Positions 27,864 through 35,831 of a DNA stretch of 64,000 bases are shown here, piece after piece (position 1 is the stretch's first letter; each line of letters starts with the position of its first letter). The stretch is from Paenibacillus sp. CC-CFT747. Its GTDB lineage: Bacteria; Bacillota; Bacilli; Paenibacillales; NBRC-103111. The translations under genes and the position numbers were made by a program. The DNA lies in NCBI GenBank assembly GCA_030323305.1, contig CP106741.1:563001-627000 (forward strand). The letters run 5' to 3'. The notes below the pieces were generated by a model that saw only the letters and a list, made by a program, of their open reading frames with translations, searched no databases and was not told where the DNA came from.

Positions 27864-28880
27864 TTAGTATTTCCCCTCTCTTTGCTGGAAATGAGTCGGC
27901 TTGTTGATCGTCACGCCTTCATGCTCCACCCATTCCGCCATCCAATCGATCATCTGCAGAAGCGATACCGACGGGTAGCCGAACAGCTGCATGCATTTCG
28001 AGGCATTGCTGAGAAGAGCCGTTTCGGCTTCCTGGCCGGTGAACTTCGGCTCGATGCCGAGGCGTTTGCCGAGCTCCGTTGCCGCATAGCGGACCGAGAT
28101 GGTCTCCGGACCGGTTACGTTCAGCTTGTTCGCCGGGCTCTCGCAGTGAAGCAGGGAACGGATCGCAATCTCGTTGGCGTCGCCCTGCCAGATGCAGTTG
28201 AAATGACCCATAGCGAGCTCAATCGGCTTGCCTTCTTTAACGGATTTGGCGAGCTCGAGAAGAACCCCGTAGCGCATGTCGATCGCGTAGTTCAAACGAT
28301 AGATGAGGACCGGCGTTTCGTAACGGTGGCTGAAGTATTCGAAAACCCGCTCGCGGCCAAGACAGGATTGCCCGTACTCTCCGACAGGGTTCGGGGTAAC
28401 AGCCTCCGACGTCCCGCCAAGCGCGACCGGGGAATGAGGATAAACATTGCCCGAGGAGAAGACCACGATGCGGGAGTTCTTGAACTTCTCCGCTACCCGG
28501 CCGGGAAGATAAGCATTCATCGCCCATGTGAAATATTCGCGTCCGGTCGTTCCGAATTTCGTTCCCGCCATGTAAATGACGTTCTTTACTTCCGGCAGAG
28601 CCTGCAGAGAAGCTTCGTCGAGCAGGTCGCAGGCGATCGTCTTCAGCCCGTAGGCTTCCAGCTCGTCCTTCAGTCCCGCTTCGGAGAAACGGGATACCCC
28701 GTAGACCGTCTTCTCGACACCGGCTTCCTTAAGCGCGTTCATGATCAGCTTCGCGAGGCTCGGGCCCATTTTGCCGCCGACCCCAAGGAGCATGATATCC
28801 CCTTCCAGGTTCTTCATATCTTCGATCAAGCGGGCCGACGGCTTCGCCATGACCTGTTCCAGCTGCTCCAATGTTCTCAT
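27864..28880 (-). CDS. NAD-dependent epimerase/dehydratase family protein
   Basis: Extended SDR. The nucleotide motif is atypical, MLLGVGGKMGPSLAKLIM, instead of GxxGxxG after a TGA. The catalytic part reads VVFSSGNVYPHSP, with YGQSCLGRERV standing for Y-x3-K (the Lys is not at the usual place). The C-terminal domain contains LNVTGPETISVR. The ATG at 28880 is chosen; its SD (GGGAG) is 13 bases away, and an upstream ATG at 28971 is possible. First gene of the operon with the DapA-like enzyme. Confidence 0.82.
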   Translation of the reverse strand: MRTLEQLEQVMAKPSARLIEDMKNLEGDIMLLGVGGKMGPSLAKLIMNALKEAGVEKTVYGVSRFSEAGLKDELEAYGLKTIACDLLDEASLQALPEVKNVIYMAGTKFGTTGREYFTWAMNAYLPGRVAEKFKNSRIVVFSSGNVYPHSPVALGGTSEAVTPNPVGEYGQSCLGRERVFEYFSHRYETPVLIYRLNYAIDMRYGVLLELAKSVKEGKPIELAMGHFNCIWQGDANEIAIRSLLHCESPANKLNVTGPETISVRYAATELGKRLGIEPKFTGQEAETALLSNASKCMQLFGYPSVSLLQMIDWMAEWVEHEGVTINKPTHFQQREGKY

Positions 28881-29040
28881 TTCGCAAATCCAGCTCCCTT
28901 CGGTGGTTACAACGATTACGGCCTGCAGCGGCTTTCCGGTCCCCTTTCGGGCAACGCCGGGATCCTTCATGCGTTTTCGTTCCGGCAGGACCGGGGAACG
29001 AATGGCCGTTCTATATCTCCATTCTACTCTGCCCACGTCA

Positions 29041-29093
29041 TTAAAGACAAATCTTTAAATTGTCTTTAAATCGACAATTCACCTCTGTCTTTA
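29041..29093. promoter_or_regulatory. divergent control region with repeated TGTCTTTA motifs
   Basis: Between the epimerase operon and the plus-strand gene at 29137 lie TTAAAGACAAATCTTTAA (29041-29058, perfect arms) and AATTGTC/GACAATT (29058-29064 and 29073-29079). TGTCTTTA occurs at 29061 and 29086 and inverted at 29042. The longer form TGTCTTTAAATCG (29061-29073) recurs with one mismatch before the regulator gene at 31636-31648, so a common binding protein is likely. Confidence 0.68.
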
Positions 29094-29136
29094 TATGCTT
29101 CCGTTATCCATCCGACCCGTAAAGGAGGTCTTATTT

Positions 29137-30078
29137 ATGAATCGCTCCTCTTCTCCCATTGAACGTATAGCCGAACGGCTGGGCATCCCCGGTCTTCTCG
29201 ACCGGTTAACCGATTCCCTTTCGCCATCCGATTTTAACACCCTGCTGCTGGAGCTGTTCCGCCGGAAAACCCGCCGCTCCTCACCCGGTGACCTGCTAAA
29301 GCGTTACGACGCCAACCGCTTCGTCCAACCGGCCGGCGCCGATCCGATTGCTCTGAGGAGGCTGGAGCTGGACTGCCTGGAGCTTGCCGCCCGACACGAC
29401 TACCTTCCGGTCGAGCTCTCCCCTGTGACCCCTCTCGGCACCTGCTCCCTTGTAGCGTCGGCCGATCAGAACAAGGTGCTCTCGGCATTAAGGGGAACGG
29501 AAGTGGTGGCGGACGCCACCAACACGCTCGCCCTTCACATCAGCAGCCTGCTCAAATCCGGCAGGATCGACAACCGGGAAGCCTTCGTCCGCTTCTCGGC
29601 CGTCCACCGGCATGTAAGGACCCAGTTCTGGAATAACGCCGCCGGCATGCTGCCTCACTTCCCGCTTTTTGCCATGGTCACTTCCGGAAAAGACAAAGGC
29701 TCCTGCTCCTTCGAAACAGCAGCCTTCCAAGAACATATAGACCTATACCGGGAGCTCTTTCCTGCTTTAGGGGCCGACCATTTCCAAATCGTTCTGATTC
29801 CCCGCGGGGGCTATAAGGAATCCGATGGGCTGGTGCCTAAGCTGATCGCCTCGCAGGAGGGCCGACCCTACGACCTATCCGTCCGGGAGGATCCGGAGCC
29901 CAACTCCTATTACCGGGGCATCCAGTTTAAAGTGGAGATCCGCCTTCACGGCGAAGTGCTTACGGTCGGAGACGGCGGTCTGGTGGATTGGAGCCAGCAG
30001 CTGCTCTCCAACCGCAAGGAACGCATGCTCATCAGCGGAATCGGTTTGGAACCGCTGATCCCGAAGCCTCCGGCCTGA
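29137..30078 (+). CDS. conserved protein of unknown function, possibly class II aminoacyl-tRNA-synthetase-like
   Basis: 313 residues, start at 29137 with AAAGGAGG upstream. Helical N-terminus, then LSPVTPLGTCSLVASADQNK, ALRGTEVVADATNTLAL, RFSAVHRHVRTQFW and, near the C-terminus, YYRGIQFKVEI. The LRGTE...R...HRHVR series and the late YYRG-x-F recall motif 2 and the YYTG-x-F element of HisS/HisZ-type class II synthetase folds. No tRNA-binding domain is seen. I recall homologs annotated only as hypothetical. It is divergent from the epimerase operon and shares its operator region. Function unknown; the fold proposal is tentative. Confidence 0.7.
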   Translation: MNRSSSPIERIAERLGIPGLLDRLTDSLSPSDFNTLLLELFRRKTRRSSPGDLLKRYDANRFVQPAGADPIALRRLELDCLELAARHDYLPVELSPVTPLGTCSLVASADQNKVLSALRGTEVVADATNTLALHISSLLKSGRIDNREAFVRFSAVHRHVRTQFWNNAAGMLPHFPLFAMVTSGKDKGSCSFETAAFQEHIDLYRELFPALGADHFQIVLIPRGGYKESDGLVPKLIASQEGRPYDLSVREDPEPNSYYRGIQFKVEIRLHGEVLTVGDGGLVDWSQQLLSNRKERMLISGIGLEPLIPKPPA

Positions 30079-30124
30079 AGCACTGAGCCGGAACGCCTGC
30101 TAAGTCCCCCTCGCCGTCAAAACC

Positions 30125-30172
30125 AAAAGCCCTGCGCCCGGCCGGAATTCCGGCTTGGACGCAGGGCTTTTT
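30125..30172. terminator. bidirectional terminator
   Basis: AAAAGCCCTGCG and CGCAGGGCTTTTT arms with a GC-rich inner stem. It separates the convergent genes at 29137-30078 and 30243-31598. Confidence 0.9.
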
Positions 30173-30242
30173 CTAAGCGGATCACTTGATAAGGCGGTAA
30201 CTCGGCAGCACGGCAACCCTATCTAGGGAGTTGTGGACCGGT

Positions 30243-31598
30243 TTACCGGAAGGATTCCTCCAGCCGGGCCGCCGCATGGTCCTCCAGAAACCGGAGCCGG
30301 AACGTCTGCTTGGGACGGCCCTTAGGCACCTTCACATAGCCGGACACCTCCACCAGGCCGTGGTCGATCCACTGCGTGAGCAGGCGGTGGGTGGAACGGA
30401 CCGTGATGTCGAGCACCGCGGCCAGCTCCTGGACCTCGTACTCCAGCTTGCCGGTGCGGGCTACGCTTGCCATCAGCCGGCTTAAATAAGCCGAGGTCAT
30501 CCCCGCCTCTTCGGCCGCCTTCAAGAGAGCCCCGTCCGTGACGGACAGGTCATGGTTGAGCGGGTCGGCCATCTCGAGCGGACCGATAAGCGTCCGGTCC
30601 TCGCGGACGATGAAGCAGGAGCTGCCTCCCGCTTCCTTCGCCTTGCGGAGGGCGGTTCGGGCATGCGTTCCCGCTTCGTTGGCCGAGCGGCCGAAGCCGA
30701 TGCCCATGCTGAGCGAGAGGCCCAGCGCTTTGCCGACCTCCCGGGCCAGCGGGATCGTTTTGTAGCCCCCGTTTCCCGCTCGAAGATGCCCCGCGTTGTA
30801 AAAAACAGATATTCATCGCCGCCTACGTGGGTCAGGTAGCCTTCCAGCGACTCGGCATAATCGATAAGCATCCGGTGAATATCCAGCTTGAAGCGCTGGA
30901 TGTCGTGCTCGGAGCTGCGCAGGCGGATCTGCTTGCTGAAGTCGTCGACATTGACCATGCCGACGACGATCTGAGCCTCCTTGCTGCGGCGGGTCTCGGT
31001 GGAGAGCAGGGCCCGCTCCAGGGCGACCACGATGTTGGAATCGGTCGGGACGACCCATTCATGAGGGACATTTTGCTCTTGGAGCGCCCGCGCCACCTCC
31101 GGCTCGGTCGTCAAGGCGGCATGGGCCCCCCGGACCGGCAGGCCTCCGCATGGAAGCCCGCCAGTTCGGAGGCCGAAGGATGCGCCTCTCCTTCGAAGAG
31201 TACGAAGCGCAGCTCCTTCTCCCCGATCTCCCCTTCAGCCGGGATATCGCCTGCGGCGTGAAGGAGTCTACGGAGAGCAGCAGTTCCCCGGCCGGCAGAC
31301 GGGACCTTACCCGGTACAGGGCCCGGTAAAGCGCCGTATCCGTCAACGGCAGGTATTGAATCGGCTTCGCCGGAGGAAGCTCCTCCTTCAGCCGGCGGTA
31401 CAGCCCCGGATTGGTAAGCAGAAGCACTTCAATGTCCGGAAGGGCTTCCTGGGCAATCCGGACGGCCTCCTCTTCCGAGGAGTAGGGCAGGGCCAGCGGA
31501 CGGAAGGAAGGAAACGAGGCCGAAATGACCTTCAGCACCTTGCTTACCATGGGCTCGGGACCTAGGACGCCGATAGGAATCAAATTATCGGGCGGCAT
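30243..31598 (-). CDS. transcriptional regulator: PrpR-N-like sensor, GGDEF-like domain, winged helix (three frameshifts here)
   Basis: Reconstructed protein of about 453 residues from three frames. The N-terminal part (IPIGVLGPEPMVSKVLKVIS, then LLLTNPGLYRRLKEELPP) resembles periplasmic-binding or PrpR-N-type sensor folds. The middle has VVGMVNVDDFSKQ, YLTHVGGDEYLFF and GIGFGRSANEAGTHARTALR, i.e. a GGDEF-type nucleotidyl cyclase fold with GGDEY in the active loop. The C-terminus is a winged helix (LEYEVQELAAVLDITVRSTH, then GRPKQTFRLRFL). Breaks near 31245, 31145 and 30768 are each healed by one added base. Start at 31598 with AGGAGG. A shared motif suggests autoregulation and control of the 29-kb divergent promoters. 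Confidence 0.8.
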
Positions 31599-31635
31599 GG
31601 ATAAACCTCCTGGGGTCAGTAGAGAAATCCTTTCC

Positions 31636-31702
31636 CGATTTAGAGACAGGGACTTTAAACCGACTTTTTCCCCATTATAGCCGCTATGCCCCGGGCCGAC
31701 AA
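31636..31702 (-). promoter_or_regulatory. promoter and operator of the GGDEF-like regulator
   Basis: Minus strand TTGTCG (31697-31702), 17-base spacer, TATAAT (31674-31679). About 20-30 bases downstream of the start point lies TGTCTCTAAATCG (31636-31648), which matches TGTCTTTAAATCG at 29061-29073 in 12 of 13 positions. A site just after the start point fits repression. Confidence 0.7.
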
Positions 31703-31726
31703 CCCCGCTTTCCTTCCCCTTCTCTT

Positions 31727-34573
31727 TTAGAAGGGGCCAGTCACGAGAAAGGCAATGGGAGCCGACTCCACTGTCACTCCGTTCAAGGTAACCCGGACGG
31801 AGATTTCCGTCCTTCCCGGATGCTTGGCTATGACCTTTCCGTCCGGCGTCACCTCAGCCGATTTGGGACGCGAGCTTACGTATTCGATTTTTGCCCCGGA
31901 CAGCTCATTCGTGGTGCGCCCTTTTTGCAGCAGGACGTCAAAGCTCACCTTGGCCTCATCCCCCGGATGAAGAAGGGAAGGAGCATCGGTGGAGAGGGTC
32001 ACCTTCTCGAGCCCCACCACTAAGCTCGGGTCGCTGTATTTCATCAGCTCGCTGCCGTATTTGAAGTAGAAGTTGCCGAAGTCATCTTGAGCTAGCTTCT
32101 CGGCGTTGCTTTCAAGCAGCACGGTCATTTCCTTGGTCACGGCGTCGATTTTGATCATTTTCGAGGTGTACGTTTTGTCGGCGACATAGCCGGTATAGAT
32201 GGTTCCGTATACATTCCCGTCCGTGCCGGTCATCAGCCTAGGGTTGCTGTGCGAGTAGTCGGCCGTCGGGAACAGGTCGTTGCTGTAGATGATTCGGTCT
32301 GCTGCCGGGTCATAGACGAACAGGGCTCCTAGAGCCATGCCCCACAGGTTACCGTCCGGACCCCAGAACAGGGAAGTGACCGCTTTCTTGCCGCTGACCG
32401 GAACCCGTTCCGAAAGGATCTGCCCCGTGGACGGATCATACGTTACGAGCTTGCCTTCTCCCCCGTTCATCGCCCCCGTGCCCATGTAGAGCAAGCCGTC
32501 CCGGTAAACCAGGCTGTTGATGGAATGGTCGGGGACGAGGTTGCGCTTCACGTCGAAGGTTTTCGTAACCGGGTCGTAGACCGTTAAGGCCCCGCCGATT
32601 TTGCCCGCAATGGGATAAGAGGCGATGAACAGCTTGTTCAGCTCTTCCACCCCTACCATGGAGACGGGACGATCCTGCTCGTCGCCCAGCTGGCCCAGCC
32701 TAAGCGGATTTTGGGGAGCCGACGGGTCGGTCCGGTTCCAGGGCTCTTTCGGATCGTATTCAAAAATCGTGGCGCGGGGATAAACGCCTAAGTACATTTT
32801 GCCGTTCAGGGAGCCGAAGCCTTCCACCTGGCCGATCGAGGGATACAGCTTGGTCTCGTCCTTGGTCGGGGAATAGATCCCCATCCCGCCGCCCGAAATG
32901 AATCCGGAGGAGAGCATCTGGCCGTCCACGCTTTTGGCAATGTTGAACAGCTCTACGAATTGAGGAGGCAGCGGCAGTTCCGGCGTCTCGAGCTTTCCGG
33001 TCTCCAGGTTGTAGTAGAAGGCCCGGCCGCCGTTGCCGGCGAGACCCACCAGCGTCACACCCGGATAGTCCGGCGTATTCAGCTTAACGTATCCGAAGGC
33101 GACTCCTGCTCCTTTGACGTCAAGGCCAAGAGAGGAATACGTGTCGGTGGCTGTATTATACGCATGGAGCGACCACTGCTGGCGCCCGTCGGGTAGCGTC
33201 TCGTAATACGTGTAGAACACTCTTCCGTCCGGCGAAACCGGGGAGAAGCCGCGCGTGTTGTATTGCGCGTTGTTCTTGACAATCCAGCTGTTCGCAGCGG
33301 GATCATAGACGAACATTACCGGACCCGGGTCGACCCTGACGAACAGCTTGCCTGCCGTAAACTGAAGATCGTAGACGGACGTTTTGCCGGCAAATTCGGG
33401 AGGAGTCAGAGCCGTCTTCTTGCCGGTGGCCAGGTCATAGCGGTACAGCTTCGCCACATCCGCCCCGCCGGCGTACAGCACCTTGTGGTCGGGATCATAA
33501 GCGAGACTCCGGAGATGACTCTCCTTCGAAGACGATTTAAAAGAGGTCAAAATTCTCGATTTGTCCGTCGCGGGATCATATTCGAACAGCGTCTGCGAGT
33601 AGCCCGTTCCCCCGTATACCTTGCCGTTCTCGCCGGGCACCAGCACCCAGATGACCGTATCGGTCGGCACCGGCTTGCCGATCGTGCGCATCGTATCCTT
33701 CACCGGATCGTACTGGAACAGCGTGCCGTTCGGGGTGCTCCCGATGTACACCTTCCCGTCCGATGCCGTGGTGATCGCCCAAGCAGCCGTTACGGGACTG
33801 CCGTCCAGCGCCACGAGAGGATGCTGGGCCTTTACTTCCTTCGTCACGACATCCGAAACGACGAACTGGGCCGGATCCCCTTGGATTACCGTGTACATGC
33901 TGGCCCGTCCGTCCTTATCGGTGCCGTAGGCGCCGGTCATAAGCGTAAGGGAGGTGGACTGCGGCCCGAGATTCGTTATGTAGGTCTGCTCTTTGCCCAG
34001 CTTCAGCGAGGCCGCATCCGCATAGTAAACCCCGGTTTTCTCATTAGGATAATAAAAGGATACCGTTACACTGGCGCCGTCCTTGGGAGCGGAAGCGGCC
34101 ACCCGGAGATCGGTCCACTCGCCGGCTCCACCCGGAACGAGCCCGCTGACCACGGAGACCAGCTTGCCTTCCCCGTTATAGAACCGGAGGTCCGCCTTGC
34201 CGCCCTCCCCGCTTTCACTCTTGACCTTGGCCGTCAGCTCGACATTCACAAACGGGGTAACCGGAACCGCGTCGCTGACCGCCCCGTAGCTGACCGTAGG
34301 AGATGCATCCTCTACCCGCAGGCTCCGTTTGCCCTCGGCATAGACGGAGGTGCTTACCGTGACCGACGATGCCCCGCCTTCCGGTGTCCAGCCAGCCGCC
34401 TGCCCGTTCACCCCATCCACCTCAAATCCCCCGTTCACGAGGGAATCCGAAGCGGCGGCATTCGCCACCGGAAGGCCCGCATTCACCGGCAAAGCCCCAG
34501 CCAGCAGAACCGCCGCCAATGAGGCTGACCTCAACACGGACTTCCAGCTTCCTCTTCTTCCTTTCATGTCCAT
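31727..34573 (-). CDS. secreted beta-propeller protein with carbohydrate-binding-like and Ig-like domains
   Basis: About 948 residues. A signal peptide (RSASLAAVLLAGALPVNA, ending ANAAA) is followed by a CBM4/9-type jelly-roll (SLVNGGFEVDGVNGQAAGW to about residue 190). A long beta-propeller region has repeated YDPxxxxxR and GxVYxG strands, roughly residues 215-840. A C-terminal bacterial Ig-like (BIG2) domain reads PKSAEVTPDGKVIAKHPGRT. No membrane anchor is seen. Alternative starts are 34585, 34573 and 34567; GGGAGGAG lies just upstream. The promoter carries a cre-like site, so it is probably under carbon catabolite control and acts on extracellular polysaccharide. The enzymatic activity, if any, is unknown. 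Confidence 0.85.
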   Translation of the reverse strand: MDMKGRRGSWKSVLRSASLAAVLLAGALPVNAGLPVANAAASDSLVNGGFEVDGVNGQAAGWTPEGGASSVTVSTSVYAEGKRSLRVEDASPTVSYGAVSDAVPVTPFVNVELTAKVKSESGEGGKADLRFYNGEGKLVSVVSGLVPGGAGEWTDLRVAASAPKDGASVTVSFYYPNEKTGVYYADAASLKLGKEQTYITNLGPQSTSLTLMTGAYGTDKDGRASMYTVIQGDPAQFVVSDVVTKEVKAQHPLVALDGSPVTAAWAITTASDGKVYIGSTPNGTLFQYDPVKDTMRTIGKPVPTDTVIWVLVPGENGKVYGGTGYSQTLFEYDPATDKSRILTSFKSSSKESHLRSLAYDPDHKVLYAGGADVAKLYRYDLATGKKTALTPPEFAGKTSVYDLQFTAGKLFVRVDPGPVMFVYDPAANSWIVKNNAQYNTRGFSPVSPDGRVFYTYYETLPDGRQQWSLHAYNTATDTYSSLGLDVKGAGVAFGYVKLNTPDYPGVTLVGLAGNGGRAFYYNLETGKLETPELPLPPQFVELFNIAKSVDGQMLSSGFISGGGMGIYSPTKDETKLYPSIGQVEGFGSLNGKMYLGVYPRATIFEYDPKEPWNRTDPSAPQNPLRLGQLGDEQDRPVSMVGVEELNKLFIASYPIAGKIGGALTVYDPVTKTFDVKRNLVPDHSINSLVYRDGLLYMGTGAMNGGEGKLVTYDPSTGQILSERVPVSGKKAVTSLFWGPDGNLWGMALGALFVYDPAADRIIYSNDLFPTADYSHSNPRLMTGTDGNVYGTIYTGYVADKTYTSKMIKIDAVTKEMTVLLESNAEKLAQDDFGNFYFKYGSELMKYSDPSLVVGLEKVTLSTDAPSLLHPGDEAKVSFDVLLQKGRTTNELSGAKIEYVSSRPKSAEVTPDGKVIAKHPGRTEISVRVTLNGVTVESAPIAFLVTGPF

Positions 34574-34629
34574 CTCTCCTCCCATGTAAGTGGTGCCATA
34601 TCCGCTAGGCTGCTCCGCTTCCCCTGGTC

Positions 34630-34658
34630 CTTATAGCCTGTGCAGGTTTTCCTGCGAA
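34630..34658 (-). promoter_or_regulatory. candidate promoter of the secreted propeller gene, with dyad in the spacer
   Basis: Minus strand TTCGCA (34653-34658), 17-base spacer, TATAAG (34630-34635). The spacer contains GCAGG AAAA CCTGC, a perfect dyad that could be an operator. Confidence 0.6.
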
Positions 34659-34679
34659 CAAGGCGGCCGGGCAAGTCAT

Positions 34680-34694
34680 AGATAGCGCTTACAT
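34680..34694 (-). promoter_or_regulatory. CcpA cre-like site
   Basis: Minus strand ATGTAAGCGCTATCT satisfies every fixed position of the consensus WTGNAANCGNWNNCW. It lies about 20 bases upstream of the putative -35 of the secreted beta-propeller gene. Confidence 0.65.
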
Positions 34695-34790
34695 TTCGCG
34701 CGGATGCTCGACCGGCGGCTTTCTTGCGCCATTCCGGTCGATTAGGATTGTAGCACAGGGGGATGAAATAGACAAGTTGTATACAGGTAT

Positions 34791-35831
34791 TTATTGATGA
34801 CCTAGCCAGCGGTCCAGGAACGTATAAGCGAGCTCGCGGGCCTGTCCGGGAAAGTCATGCCCCGCCGCCCCCAGCCAGAATTGGAACGCTTCCGATGCTC
34901 CCGCCCGCTTATACAGCGTACCCAGATCCTTCATTCCGGAAACGATCGCTTCCGCGTTAGGAAAGATGCGGTCGTCCATTCCGCTCCACATGAACAGCGG
35001 AACGGGGGCCGCCAGTGCCGCAATTTCGTGCCATTCGAAGGGAACCGTGTCCTTCTGAAGCCCTATGGTGACAGCCGGAAAATGGGAAAACCACTCCCGC
35101 TGCCCCCAGCGGTTCGGCTCCGGGTCGCCTGCGAACATAGCGAAACCGCAGGAGGAAACAACCGCCCGGACCCTCTCATCAAGTCCGGCCAGGAACCACC
35201 CGTTGTAGCCGCCAAGGGAATGTCCGATGACTCCGATCCGGGCGGGATCGGCCTCCTCCACCGCCCCGAGCACATCCAGCGCCCGCCGGTGATCGGACAG
35301 CATTCTGCCGACGGCCGTCCACTTGGGATACCGCTCATAAAAGGGAGCCGTCTGAAAAGGCTCGGCTCCCGGGTAAATCCGGCTGCCGAAGCCGATGGAA
35401 TCGGGAGCGAGTACCACGTAGCCCCGCGAAACGAGCTCCAGGCCGTAACGCCGGTTGTCTCTCCCTTCCTTCGTCGCCGTATCGCGGCGCCCGGATTCGG
35501 CCGTCGGGTGGAGCGCCAGAACGGCCGGCCGCTTCGTCTTTTCTCCCGATGAATCCCGAGGGAGCAGAAGATAAGCGCCTATGGTATCTCCGTCGTTCGC
35601 CGGATACCGGATGTCCAAGCGGGTGTGGTCGGCCTCCTCGACCTTCCCGATCACTTCGTAGGGCTTTGGACTGGTGCCGGCAGAAGGGGCAATTTCCGGT
35701 TCCTCCCCCAACAGCTCCAACCAGGCCCGCTTAATCCTTTCCCTCTTCGCGGACCACTGCTCGTCCGTTTCGATCCCTTCCAGCAGCTGAGGGGGCTGAT
35801 CCACCTTCAGCTCCGATAACCGGTAGCTCAT
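34791..35831 (-). CDS. alpha/beta hydrolase (dienelactone hydrolase / acetyl-esterase-like)
   Basis: 346-residue cytoplasmic hydrolase. The oxyanion region RPAVLALHPTAESGRRDTAT is followed by the nucleophile elbow IGVIGHSLGGYNGWF (Ser). The Asp is in MWSGMDDRIFPNAE and the His in AAGHDFPGQARE. This set fits the large abhydrolase group that includes acetylxylan esterases and PHB-type hydrolases. The start at 35831 overlaps the stop of the upstream propeller gene (ATGA) and has AAGGAGG nine bases before it. No signal peptide. It probably removes acyl groups from imported saccharides. Confidence 0.88.
   Translation of the reverse strand: MSYRLSELKVDQPPQLLEGIETDEQWSAKRERIKRAWLELLGEEPEIAPSAGTSPKPYEVIGKVEEADHTRLDIRYPANDGDTIGAYLLLPRDSSGEKTKRPAVLALHPTAESGRRDTATKEGRDNRRYGLELVSRGYVVLAPDSIGFGSRIYPGAEPFQTAPFYERYPKWTAVGRMLSDHRRALDVLGAVEEADPARIGVIGHSLGGYNGWFLAGLDERVRAVVSSCGFAMFAGDPEPNRWGQREWFSHFPAVTIGLQKDTVPFEWHEIAALAAPVPLFMWSGMDDRIFPNAEAIVSGMKDLGTLYKRAGASEAFQFWLGAAGHDFPGQARELAYTFLDRWLGHQ

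Noticed and set aside
26844-29069. Plus-strand frame of 741 residues over the DapA-like and epimerase genes
   Set aside because: It crosses two well-supported minus-strand genes and shows no domain; a high-G+C shadow.
33263-34522. Plus-strand frame of 419 residues in the secreted propeller gene
   Set aside because: Antisense shadow without domain or ribosome binding site.
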